A DNA stretch of 7,035 nt from Actinomycetes bacterium (GTDB lineage: Bacteria > Actinomycetota > Acidimicrobiia > Spongiisociales > UBA5794), in the NCBI GenBank assembly GCA_023336875.1, contig JAMBLH010000322.1, forward strand, positions 1-7,035. Direction: 5' to 3'. Below, piece by piece: positions 1 through 5,584 of this stretch; the stretch's first letter is position 1; every line of letters begins with the position of its first letter. The translations under genes were made by a program, and so were the position numbers. The notes below the pieces were generated by a model. It had not been told where the DNA came from, ran no database searches, and saw nothing but the letters and a program-made list of their open reading frames with translations.

Positions 1-2
1 CA

Positions 3-479
3 GAGGCACCGGCAGCAGAAGCACCGGCCCCTCCACCGGAGGCTCCCGAGGCACCGGCGGCTCCAGCGGATCCAGAGGATGCGCTTGCTGCGGCAGCCGC
101 AGCGGCACCCAGGCGTCGTCGTGGGAAAAAGACGATCACCCACGGTCAGATGCACATCAAGGCGACGTTCAACAACACCATTCTCACGATCACCGACCAG
201 GATGGCAAGGTTGCAGCCTGGACATCTGGGGGATCGGTTGGATTCACGGGTTCACGCAAATCGACGCCTTATGCCGCACAGGTTGCAGCCGAACAGGCCG
301 CCCGCAAAGCGGGCGAGATGGGAATCCGAAAACTGGATGTCATCGTCAGAGGCTCGGGCTCAGGTCGCGAGACTGCAATTCGAACACTTCAGAACATGGG
401 CATCGAAATCACTGGAATCAAGGACGTGACTCCGGTCCCATTCAACGGATGTCGCCCGAAGAAGCGGAAGGGTCGTTAG
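3..479 (+). CDS. rpsK: 30S ribosomal protein uS11 (S11), 5'-partial, with Ala/Pro/Glu-rich N-terminal extension
   Basis: uS11 is a small-subunit platform protein that binds 16S rRNA near the E site. The core is unmistakable: HGQMHIKATFNNTI, then TITDQDGKVAAW, AAQVAAEQAARKA, GRETAIRTLQ and the C-terminal DVTPVPFNGCRPKKRKGR. An ATG at 150 is in frame but cannot be the start, because the conserved basic lead-in RRRRGKKTITHGQ lies upstream of it. No in-frame ATG, GTG or TTG occurs between base 3 and 150, so the gene begins outside the window. The visible reading has 158 residues. Visible residues 1-36 are almost only Ala, Pro, Glu and Asp, including a run of seven Ala at 87-107, and precede the Arg/Lys segment. 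The family is usually about 117-135 residues with a short basic N-terminus, so this is an added acidic, probably disordered tail. The stop at 477-479 abuts the rpsD start. Confidence 0.96.
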   Translation, partial: EAPAAEAPAPPPEAPEAPAAPADPEDALAAAAAAAPRRRRGKKTITHGQMHIKATFNNTILTITDQDGKVAAWTSGGSVGFTGSRKSTPYAAQVAAEQAARKAGEMGIRKLDVIVRGSGSGRETAIRTLQNMGIEITGIKDVTPVPFNGCRPKKRKGR

Positions 480-1085
480 ATGGCTCGTTATACCGGACCG
501 AGGACCAAGGTCAGCCGACGCGCTCGGCAGCTCCTCGACGAGAACAAGGCGAAGTACTACGACCGTAGGCCCTATCCACCGGGTCAGCACGGGCGCGGGA
601 GAATCCGCGAGTCCCAGTATCAGATCCAGCTTCGTGAGAAGCAGAAACTGAAGTTCATGTATGGGGTGCTGGAGAAGCAGTTCCGCAGGTACTACAAGAA
701 TGCCGCGAAAGGTTCAGGCATCACAGGCACGACACTGCTCGTGATCCTGGAAACCAGGCTCGACAACGTTGTCTACCGGTCAGGCCTTGCGAGCACACGA
801 CCGCAGGCTCGTCAACTCGTCAACCACGGACACTTCCTCGTCAATGACAAGAAGGTCGACATTCCGTCGTACCAGGTTGTCGCGGGGGATGTGGTCACCG
901 TGAAGGAGCGCAGCACCGACATTCTCCCGATCCAGCACGCGGTCGACACCGTCGGCCGGACCGTTCCCGAGTGGATCAAGGTTACCCCCGACGATCGTAC
1001 GATCACGATCGATTCACTTCCCTCACGCGAACAGATAGACACAGACATCAAGGAACAACTCATCGTCGAGCTCTACTCCAAGTAG
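480..1085 (+). CDS. rpsD: 30S ribosomal protein uS4 (S4)
   Basis: uS4 is a primary 16S rRNA binder that nucleates 30S assembly and helps form the mRNA entry channel. The 201-residue product has the expected length. It begins MARYTGPRTKVSRRAR and carries RRPYPPGQHGR (about 29-39), LREKQKLKFMYGVLEKQFRRYY (51-72) and the S4 RNA-binding domain at about 92-150 (ETRLDNVVYRSGLASTRPQA, then LVNHGHFLVN). It ends with the typical IVELYSK. There are no Cys residues in the N-terminal region, so this is the zinc-free form. The start at 480 directly follows the rpsK stop, with a Shine-Dalgarno-like GGAAGGG at 466-472 inside rpsK, seven bases upstream. Location between rpsK and rpoA is the usual actinobacterial order. 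Confidence 0.98.
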   Translation: MARYTGPRTKVSRRARQLLDENKAKYYDRRPYPPGQHGRGRIRESQYQIQLREKQKLKFMYGVLEKQFRRYYKNAAKGSGITGTTLLVILETRLDNVVYRSGLASTRPQARQLVNHGHFLVNDKKVDIPSYQVVAGDVVTVKERSTDILPIQHAVDTVGRTVPEWIKVTPDDRTITIDSLPSREQIDTDIKEQLIVELYSK

Positions 1086-1110
1086 AACGACGAAGCCGAA
1101 CCACGAACAC

Positions 1111-1115
1111 AGGAG
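1111..1115 (+). promoter_or_regulatory. Ribosome binding site that sets the rpoA GTG start
   Basis: AGGAG lies five bases before the GTG at 1121. The reading frame stays open upstream through the end of rpsD, so a longer ORF from ATG 971 is possible on paper. This site, together with homology beginning at VLITQRPT, fixes the start at GTG 1121. An ATG at 1119 overlaps the GTG but is out of frame. Confidence 0.75.
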
Positions 1116-1120
1116 CGAAT

Positions 1121-2077
1121 GTGCTCATCACTCAACGCCCCACAATAGAAGAGGAACCGCTCACGGACGACCGATCGAGGTTCGTCGTTGAGCCCCTTGA
1201 GCCTGGCTTTGGCCACACGCTTGGGAACACAATGCGCCGCACGCTGCTTGCGCGGATTCCTGGTGCCGCGATCACCTCGATCCGTATCGACGGCGTCCAG
1301 CACGAATTCTCGACGATCGAAGGCGTCGTGGAGGACGTTGTAGATTTCATCCTGAACCTCAAGCAGGTGGTGCTTCGCATCGATTCAGATGACGAACAAA
1401 CCCTCTACCTGTCTGCAAACGGCAAGGGAGATGTCACGGCGGCAGATCTGAAGGCCCCCGCTGGCGTTGAGGTCGGCAACCCGGGACTACGTCTTGCAAC
1501 TCTCTCTGCATCGGGGAAGCTCGAGGTCGAGCTGACCGCGGAGCGTGGAGTCGGGTACCGCAGCGCCGACAAGAATCAGAAGAGCGACACGATCGGTGTC
1601 ATTCCAATCGATTCGATTTTCTCGCCGGTGTTGAAGGTTTCGTACCAGATCGGATCCACGCAGGTTGGCCAACGTACTGACTTCGATTCTCTCGTACTGG
1701 ATGTGGAGACCGATGGTTCCGTTACGCCTCGTGAGGCCATGTCATCGGCAGGAGAAACACTCGCAAACCTCTTTGAACTGATCTCCGAGATGGACGACTA
1801 CGACGGCCTCGTACCTGACGAGCTCGCACCGATCGAGCCATCGGGCCAGGAGCATCTTGATCTTCCGATCGAGGCTCTTGACCTGTCGGAACGGCCGCGG
1901 AACTGTCTGCGCCGTGCTCAGGTGCAATCGGTTGGAGAGTTGATCGAAAAGACCGAGGAAGACCTTCTGAACATCACGAACTTCGGACAGAAGTCGCTTG
2001 AAGAGGTCGTCGCCAAGCTCGACGAACTCGGCTTCTCCCTGAAGAACTACGCAGACGCGGAAGGAAGCGTTGTCTAA
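1121..2077 (+). CDS. rpoA: DNA-directed RNA polymerase subunit alpha
   Basis: The alpha subunit dimerises to nucleate RNA polymerase assembly, and its C-terminal domain contacts promoter UP-element DNA and activators. The 318-residue product, initiated by GTG, has the usual length. The N-terminal dimerisation domain covers about 1-228 with RFVVEPLEPGFGHTLGNTMRRTLL (20-43) and HEFSTIEGVVEDVVDFILNLK (61-81). An acidic linker at about 229-246 leads to the C-terminal domain (about 247-310), with LDLSERPRNCLRRA and EDLLNITNFGQKSLEEV. R258 and N261 align with the DNA-contacting R265 and N268 of E. coli. The residues between them (P259, R260) differ from the more common S-x pair. A 35-base gap separates it from rpsD. 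The TAA stop overlaps the rplQ ATG by one base (TAATG), which suggests translational coupling. Confidence 0.98.
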   Translation: MLITQRPTIEEEPLTDDRSRFVVEPLEPGFGHTLGNTMRRTLLARIPGAAITSIRIDGVQHEFSTIEGVVEDVVDFILNLKQVVLRIDSDDEQTLYLSANGKGDVTAADLKAPAGVEVGNPGLRLATLSASGKLEVELTAERGVGYRSADKNQKSDTIGVIPIDSIFSPVLKVSYQIGSTQVGQRTDFDSLVLDVETDGSVTPREAMSSAGETLANLFELISEMDDYDGLVPDELAPIEPSGQEHLDLPIEALDLSERPRNCLRRAQVQSVGELIEKTEEDLLNITNFGQKSLEEVVAKLDELGFSLKNYADAEGSVV

Positions 2078-2427
2078 TGCCTCGTCCCAAAAAGGGTAAG
2101 CGCCTCGGAGGCTCGCCTGAGAATCAGCGCAGGATTCTTTCGAATCTGACCGCCGATCTCATCGAGTACGAGTCTGTGATGACCACGCATGCCAAGGCGA
2201 AGGTGCTTCGCCCGTACGCTGAAAAGATGATCACGAAAGCTCGTCGCGGTGACCTGCATGCCCGCAGGACGGTGCTCAAGAAGATTCCGAACAACGATGC
2301 CGTCACGAAGCTGTTCGACGAGGTTGCTCCTCGCTACGCGGATCGCCCCGGCGGCTATCTGCGGATCATCAAGCTCGGTCCCCGTCGTGGCGACGGAGCC
2401 GAGATGGCGAAAGTGGAATTGGTCTGA
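2077..2427 (+). CDS. rplQ: 50S ribosomal protein bL17 (L17)
   Basis: bL17 is a bacterial large-subunit protein near the polypeptide exit tunnel. The 116-residue product shows the complete family pattern: MPRPKKGKRLGGSPENQRRILSNL at the N-terminus, then LIEYESVMTTHAKAKVLRPYAEKMI (about 29-53), HARRTV, and the C-terminal RPGGYLRIIKLGPRRGDGAEMAKVELV. Some actinobacterial L17 proteins carry a long Ala/Glu-rich C-terminal tail, and this one does not. The ATG overlaps the rpoA stop by one base, and a purine-rich AAGGAAG at 2061-2067 supplies the ribosome binding site. It is the last gene before a repeat-rich intergenic region with a terminator-like hairpin, so it probably closes the rpsK-rpsD-rpoA-rplQ transcription unit. 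Confidence 0.98.
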   Translation: MPRPKKGKRLGGSPENQRRILSNLTADLIEYESVMTTHAKAKVLRPYAEKMITKARRGDLHARRTVLKKIPNNDAVTKLFDEVAPRYADRPGGYLRIIKLGPRRGDGAEMAKVELV

Positions 2428-2430
2428 ACC

Positions 2431-2493
2431 AGTCTTCAGTTCACAGTTGACAGTCAACAGTCAGAAGTTCACAGTCCACAGTTCACAGTCAGA
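2431..2493 (+). repeat. Tandem heptamer array, left arm (nine AGTTCAC-type units)
   Basis: Starting four bases after the rplQ stop, the sequence splits exactly into nine 7-base units that all begin AGT: agtcttc, agttcac, agttgac, agtcaac, agtcaga, agttcac, agtccac, agttcac, agtcaga. The consensus is AGT(T/C)(C/G/A)AC. The same heptamer occurs in reverse complement at 2549-2604, so the two arrays form a long imperfect inverted repeat around the hairpin at 2505-2536. A 7-base period in non-coding DNA resembles the short tandemly repeated repetitive sequences known from cyanobacteria in form, though not in sequence. No function is evident. Confidence 0.9.
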
Positions 2494-2504
2494 ACCAGGA
2501 ATTC

Positions 2505-2536
2505 AAGGGTTCGACCCGCAAGGTCGACCCTTTCTT
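2505..2536 (+). terminator. Probable intrinsic terminator after rplQ
   Basis: AAGGGT (2505-2510), one bulged T (2511) and CGACC (2512-2516) pair with GGTCG (2522-2526) and ACCCTT (2527-2532). This gives an 11-bp stem around a five-base loop (CGCAA), followed by the T-rich TCTT. Position after the last gene of the ribosomal/rpoA unit fits a Rho-independent terminator. The U-tract is short and interrupted by C, so strength is uncertain. CGCAAG (2517-2522) can instead pair with CTTGCG (2534-2539), a structure that excludes the first. Confidence 0.65.
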
Positions 2537-2548
2537 GCGAAGCTGCTC

Positions 2549-2604
2549 TGAAACTGTCAACTGAAAACTGTGAACTGTGAACTGTCGACTGTGAACTGTG
2601 AACT
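2549..2604 (-). repeat. Tandem heptamer array, right arm (eight units, inverted)
   Basis: Eight 7-base units end in ACT on the + strand: tgaaact, gtcaact, gaaaact, gtgaact, gtgaact, gtcgact, gtgaact, gtgaact. Read on the minus strand they are AGTTCAC-type units identical in kind to those at 2431-2493. Four are exact AGTTCAC copies. The two arrays point toward each other across the terminator hairpin, and several register pairs are perfect 7-bp complements, so RNA or single-stranded DNA here could fold into a long interrupted hairpin. Confidence 0.9.
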
Positions 2605-2610
2605 CTTCCA

Positions 2611-2644
2611 CAACGCCTCGCAAAGGCCGACCTTTCGCGTTGCG
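2611..2644 (+). other. Second hairpin upstream of the Nudix gene
   Basis: CAACGC (2611-2616) can pair with GCGTTG (2637-2642), and AAAGG (2622-2626) with CCTTT (2631-2635) around the loop CCGA. Alternatively CGCAAAGG (2619-2626) pairs with CCTTT-GCG. The core resembles the hairpin at 2517-2539: both run CGCAA, GG, YCGACC, CTTTC or CTTTCG, then TTGCG. It could be a diverged second copy. No T-tract follows, so terminator function is doubtful. It ends about 20 bases before the Nudix start codon. Confidence 0.45.
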
Positions 2645-2665
2645 GGCCCCTGGTGAGGACGACTG

Positions 2666-3211
2666 ATGTTAGGCCCGGTTGATCTCGACGCCCTCGTACG
2701 CTCCTATGTTCCAGACGGGGATGCATCGTCACATGAGCTTGCACTGGAGGTACTGGGCAACGGACGTCCCATGTGGCCACGGTCGGAGTTGGATCCGGGA
2801 CACTTCACAGCCTCAGCGTTCGTACTATCGCCTGATCGAGAAGAAGTGCTCCTTGTGCATCACCGCAAGCTCGACCGCTGGCTCCAGCCAGGAGGACATC
2901 TCGAATCTGAGGATTTCAGCATCGAGGATGGTGCGCGTCGAGAGGTGCTCGAGGAGACCGGCGTCAGCGACCTTCGGCTCCTTGGCCCCGCGCTGATGCG
3001 AATCGACGCACACCAGATTCCACCGTTCGAAGACGAGCCGGCGCACATGCACTTCGATCTCGGTGTCGGGTTTCATGCCGGAAGCCACGAAATCGGACCG
3101 ATCGCCGAAGTCATCGAAGCGCGTTGGGTTCGCTACAGCGAGCTGCAATCTTTCGATGTTGATGGCGCCCTCACGGCTGGAGCGCAGGCTGTGAGACGCG
3201 CTGCCGGGTGA
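2666..3211 (+). CDS. Nudix hydrolase family protein
   Basis: Nudix enzymes hydrolyse nucleoside diphosphates linked to another moiety, using a metal-binding helix. The 181-residue product carries the box at about 76-100: PGGHLESED, then ARREVLEETGV, with the metal-binding REVLEE glutamates at 93, 96 and 97. By my count there is one extra residue between the first glycine part and RE compared with the canonical spacing. I recall the same spacing in other actinobacterial PGGHxE-type members. A strand with FTASAFVLSPDREEVLLVHH (47-66) precedes the box, as in the Nudix fold. The first 45 residues form an extra N-terminal segment. There are no membrane segments. The start at ATG 2666 has GGTGAGG (2652-2658) seven bases upstream. 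The substrate cannot be inferred from sequence. It sits between rplQ and truA, where many actinobacteria have no gene. Confidence 0.9.
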   Translation: MLGPVDLDALVRSYVPDGDASSHELALEVLGNGRPMWPRSELDPGHFTASAFVLSPDREEVLLVHHRKLDRWLQPGGHLESEDFSIEDGARREVLEETGVSDLRLLGPALMRIDAHQIPPFEDEPAHMHFDLGVGFHAGSHEIGPIAEVIEARWVRYSELQSFDVDGALTAGAQAVRRAAG

Positions 3212-3236
3212 CTTCGTAGTTCATGGGCGGTATCCT
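3208..3236 (+). promoter_or_regulatory. Candidate sigma70-type promoter for the Yip1-like gene and truA
   Basis: GTGACT (3208-3213) and TATCCT (3231-3236) are separated by exactly 17 bases. Each matches four of six consensus positions (TTGACA, TATAAT). Transcription would begin near 3243, about 14 bases before the GTG start at 3257. The -35 element overlaps the Nudix stop codon. This is a pattern match only. Confidence 0.35.
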
Positions 3237-3256
3237 CTCGTGTACTGATCGAAGGG

Positions 3257-3787
3257 GTGATCTTTCTGGGCGTCGTTTTTAGCCGCCTCCTCCAAGCCGT
3301 CAAACTCCAACGCGACGCGTTCGTGTGGATGGACTTCAATGACCGTGCGACAGGTGATGCCGCGATTCTCGTGGCGATCACCCAGGTACTCATTGCTCTC
3401 GGCCTCGGAACGTCCTTCTTTGATCTGCTGAAGCCGCTCACCCTTGTCCAATTGCTCATAGGTGCTCTCTTTACTTGGGTGGTGTACTCGGGCGCCGTGT
3501 ATCTGGTGAGTCGGTTCCTGCTTGATGGAACCGGTCAGTACGCCATATACCTTCGCATCACCGGTTTTGCGTACCCGACGCTGTTGTTGATCGTGTTCAC
3601 TTCGATACTCGTCTCAAACACAACGCTTGCGCTTGCCCTTGGCGGCGCGTGGTTCGTTGTCGTCGTGGCGCATGGCCTCATGTACACGGTCGACCTTCCT
3701 CGTCCGAAGTCTTTTCTCGCTGCGATTGGCGGGTTCGTAGTCGTTGTCACAGTGCAGGCGATTTTCGGATCGATATTGGCCTTCTAG
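3257..3787 (+). CDS. Yip1-like integral membrane protein
   Basis: The 176-residue product has five likely membrane segments at about 35-52, 62-86, 103-120, 122-144 and 153-174. A polar N-terminal segment of about 34 residues (AVKLQRDAFVWMDFNDRATGDA) comes first. The pattern of a Trp/Tyr-containing second helix (LFTWVVYSGAVYLVSRFLL), then GTGQYAIYLRITGFAYPTLLL, resembles bacterial Yip1-domain proteins, whose function is poorly known. This assignment is from memory of the family, not a search. The start is uncertain. GTG 3257 is the only in-frame ATG or GTG between the upstream stop (3209-3211) and the conserved part, but its purine-rich GAAGGG (3251-3256) touches the codon, so spacing is poor. 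The stop overlaps the truA GTG by one base (TAGTG), so the two are probably co-translated. There is no signal peptide. Confidence 0.75.
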   Translation: MIFLGVVFSRLLQAVKLQRDAFVWMDFNDRATGDAAILVAITQVLIALGLGTSFFDLLKPLTLVQLLIGALFTWVVYSGAVYLVSRFLLDGTGQYAIYLRITGFAYPTLLLIVFTSILVSNTTLALALGGAWFVVVVAHGLMYTVDLPRPKSFLAAIGGFVVVVTVQAIFGSILAF

Positions 3788-4560
3788 TGCCCACCTATCG
3801 CCTCGATCTTGCCTACGACGGTGCCCGGTTCCACGGATACGCCAAACAACCTGATGTGCGCACGGTCCAGGGTGATCTCGAATCAGCGTTGGCGCCCCAC
3901 ACGGGACGTGCGGAGACGTTCGTGGCGGCGCGCACGGACAAGGGTGTGCACGCGACCGAGCAGGTGGTGTCCTTTACGTGTGACGACCTCGACGCGGATC
4001 AGGTGCTGTGGTCACTCAATCGTCAGCTTGCACCGGAGATCGCCGCACGACATCTCACGAGGGTGCCCGACGACTTCCACGCGCGATATTCGGCGACGGG
4101 GAGGGCGTATCGGTACCGCATCAGTGGCTCGACACTCCACGATCCGCTTTCAGCAGGCACAACGTACACGTACCAGGAGTCTCTTGACGTAGATGCGATG
4201 AATGAGGCCGTTCTGCCGCTCGTGGGCGCCCACGATTTCGCGGCGTTCTGCAGAAGACAAGAGGGCAGGACAACTGAACGATTGGTCTTCTGGGCCTATT
4301 GGCGGCGAACCGATGAGATCGTCGAACTTTCGATAGGAGCCAACGCGTTCTGTCATCAGATGGTCCGGTCGATCGTGGGGGTGTGTCTCGAGGTTGGCAG
4401 AGGCCGCATATCGCCTCAGGCCGTTTTGCAGATCTTGGCGTCGAGCGAGCGTCATAGATTGGCGGGCGCAGCGCCGGCTCACGGGCTGGTACTTGTTGCT
4501 GTGGCCTTTGACTACGAACCGCTGCCGCGACCTTCCTGGGTTCCCGTGATCCCCGAGTGA
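3787..4560 (+). CDS. truA: tRNA pseudouridine(38-40) synthase TruA
   Basis: TruA isomerises uridines 38, 39 and 40 in the tRNA anticodon stem to pseudouridine. The 257-residue product begins TYRLDLAYDGARFHGYAKQP and has the catalytic motif FVAARTDKGVHATEQVVSF with Asp51 as nucleophile. Further family markers are FHARYSATGRAYRYRI (about 98-113), AHDFAAFCRR and the C-terminal FCHQMVRSIVGVCLEVGRGR. Most bacterial TruA proteins I know read GRTDAGVHA here, so Ala48 and Lys52 are departures while the catalytic Asp is kept. I chose GTG 3787, which overlaps the upstream stop. The frame is open further upstream, but that part overlaps the membrane-protein gene and lacks TruA homology. No strong ribosome binding site is seen, consistent with coupling to the upstream gene. 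Confidence 0.96.
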   Translation: MPTYRLDLAYDGARFHGYAKQPDVRTVQGDLESALAPHTGRAETFVAARTDKGVHATEQVVSFTCDDLDADQVLWSLNRQLAPEIAARHLTRVPDDFHARYSATGRAYRYRISGSTLHDPLSAGTTYTYQESLDVDAMNEAVLPLVGAHDFAAFCRRQEGRTTERLVFWAYWRRTDEIVELSIGANAFCHQMVRSIVGVCLEVGRGRISPQAVLQILASSERHRLAGAAPAHGLVLVAVAFDYEPLPRPSWVPVIPE

Positions 4561-4676
4561 GTCGCGACATCGGTGAGCGCAGTTCGGGTGGTCTTTACCG
4601 CAGAGAAGCGATATCATGTGGACTCGCTCCCAGCCGGGGGCCGTTTCCTGACGCCATTTACCGGGATAGTTACGTT
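4561..4676 (+). promoter_or_regulatory. rplM-rpsI leader with weak candidate promoter
   Basis: These 116 bases between truA and rplM have no gene. TATCAT (4612-4617) could serve as a -10 element, but no good -35 lies 17 bases upstream (TGGTCT at 4589-4594). A small CTCCC/GGGGG hairpin with loop AGCC sits at 4627-4640. GGGA at 4663-4666, ten bases before the ATG, is the likely but weak ribosome binding site. A separate promoter for rplM-rpsI is plausible because truA is not a ribosomal-protein gene. Autoregulation by uL13, known in E. coli, cannot be read from this sequence. Confidence 0.3.
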
Positions 4677-5141
4677 ATGAAGGCACAGCTGCAAAAAACC
4701 TTTTCGCCCAAGCCTGGCGACATCGAGCGCACATGGTATGTGGTCGATGCCGAGGGAGCCCCGCTTGGCCGCATCTCGTCAGAGATTGCACAGATCCTGC
4801 GAGGGAAGGGCAAGCCAACCTACGCACCCCATGTTGATGGTGGCGATTTCGTCGTCGTCGTCAACGCCGGCAGTGTGTACGTGTCGGGCAACAAGGAGAC
4901 CGAGAAGGTCTACTTCAGCCACTCGGGATACCCCGGTGGTCTCCGCGCTCAGACACTGGAGCAGGTTCGCACCGATCATCCTGAACGTCTCGTTGAGCAG
5001 GCTGTCCGCGGCATGCTCCCAAAGAACCGTCTCGGTCGTCAGATGATGAGGAAGCTCAAGGTATATGCCGGTCCGGATCATCCGCATGAGGCACAGAATC
5101 CTCAGCCCATCGAACTCAAGTACCGAAAGGCCAAAGCCTGA
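4677..5141 (+). CDS. rplM: 50S ribosomal protein uL13 (L13)
   Basis: uL13 is an early-assembling large-subunit protein that binds 23S rRNA. The 154-residue product has the family pattern FSPKPGDIERTWYVVDAEGAPLGRISSEIA (about 9-38), LRGKGKPTYAPHVDGGDFVVVVNA (41-64), HSGYPGGLR (82-90) and the signature VRGMLPKNRLGRQMMRKLKVYAGPDHPHEAQ (110-140). The start at ATG 4677 (MKAQLQKTFSPKPGD) matches where actinobacterial L13 begins. The frame is open back to 4557, but that leader has no homology. The C-terminus ends LKYRKAKA. The TGA stop overlaps the rpsI ATG by one base (TGATG), the standard pairing of these two genes. Confidence 0.97.
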   Translation: MKAQLQKTFSPKPGDIERTWYVVDAEGAPLGRISSEIAQILRGKGKPTYAPHVDGGDFVVVVNAGSVYVSGNKETEKVYFSHSGYPGGLRAQTLEQVRTDHPERLVEQAVRGMLPKNRLGRQMMRKLKVYAGPDHPHEAQNPQPIELKYRKAKA

Positions 5142-5539
5142 TGGCAAAAGAGAAGCCACTCGTCCAGACAACCGGCCGTCGCAAGACCGCCGTTGCCCGC
5201 GTCCGCATCTACAACGGCACAGGTGAATACAATCTCAACGGTCGCAAGATGGATGACTATTTCAAGGATCCAGAACTACGTCGTCGGGCACACGAACCAT
5301 TCAAGGTCGTCGATCTCGAAGGTCGATTCGACATCAACGCCACACTCCACGGCGGTGGCACGACAGGACAGAGCGACGCTCTTCGTCTCGGCATAGCACG
5401 TGCACTCATCGATCTTGATCCAGAACTCCGTGGTGCTCTCAAGAAAGAGGGCATGCTCACCAGGGACTCCCGTAAGGTTGAGCGTAAGAAGTACGGCCTG
5501 CGTAAAGCTCGCAGAGCTCCGCAGTTCACCAAGCGTTAG
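5141..5539 (+). CDS. rpsI: 30S ribosomal protein uS9 (S9)
   Basis: uS9 lies in the head of the small subunit, and its C-terminal tail reaches the P-site tRNA anticodon. The 132-residue product starts MAKEKPLVQTTGRRKTAVARVRIYNGTGEYNLNGR and includes HGGGTTGQSDALRLGIARALIDLDPELR (about 70-97) and LTRDSRKVERKKYGLRKARRAPQFTKR at the C-terminus. The terminal KR, whose Arg contacts P-site tRNA in known structures, is present. Unlike mycobacterial S9 there is no long N-terminal extension. The start overlaps the rplM stop, with GAAAGG (5125-5130) ten bases upstream as a modest ribosome binding site. It forms a two-gene unit with rplM. Confidence 0.98.
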   Translation: MAKEKPLVQTTGRRKTAVARVRIYNGTGEYNLNGRKMDDYFKDPELRRRAHEPFKVVDLEGRFDINATLHGGGTTGQSDALRLGIARALIDLDPELRGALKKEGMLTRDSRKVERKKYGLRKARRAPQFTKR

Positions 5540-5584
5540 TCTCGAATCCCGATAGGTCGTATCGTCGACGGGGGATCACATCGC

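Noticed and set aside
79..429. 116-codon + strand frame overlapping rpsK
   Set aside because: An Arg/Ser-rich shadow of rpsK in another frame with no recognisable motif.
971..1120. Longer rpoA start at ATG 971
   Set aside because: The extra 50 residues overlap rpsD and have no RpoA homology. The AGGAG site and conserved N-terminus support GTG 1121.
2431..2604. CRISPR array
   Set aside because: Units are 7 bases and directly adjacent with no spacers, and the second half is inverted. There are no cas genes nearby.
2469..2780. Minus-strand frame across the repeat region
   Set aside because: Its repetitive SSQSTVHSSQFSV-type peptide is only the translation of the heptamer array.
3649..3786. 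Longer truA start at ATG 3649
   Set aside because: The extension overlaps the membrane-protein gene in another frame and does not resemble TruA.
4557..4676. Longer rplM start at ATG 4557
   Set aside because: The 40-residue leader has no L13 homology. MKAQLQKTFSPKPGD at 4677 aligns with known L13 starts.
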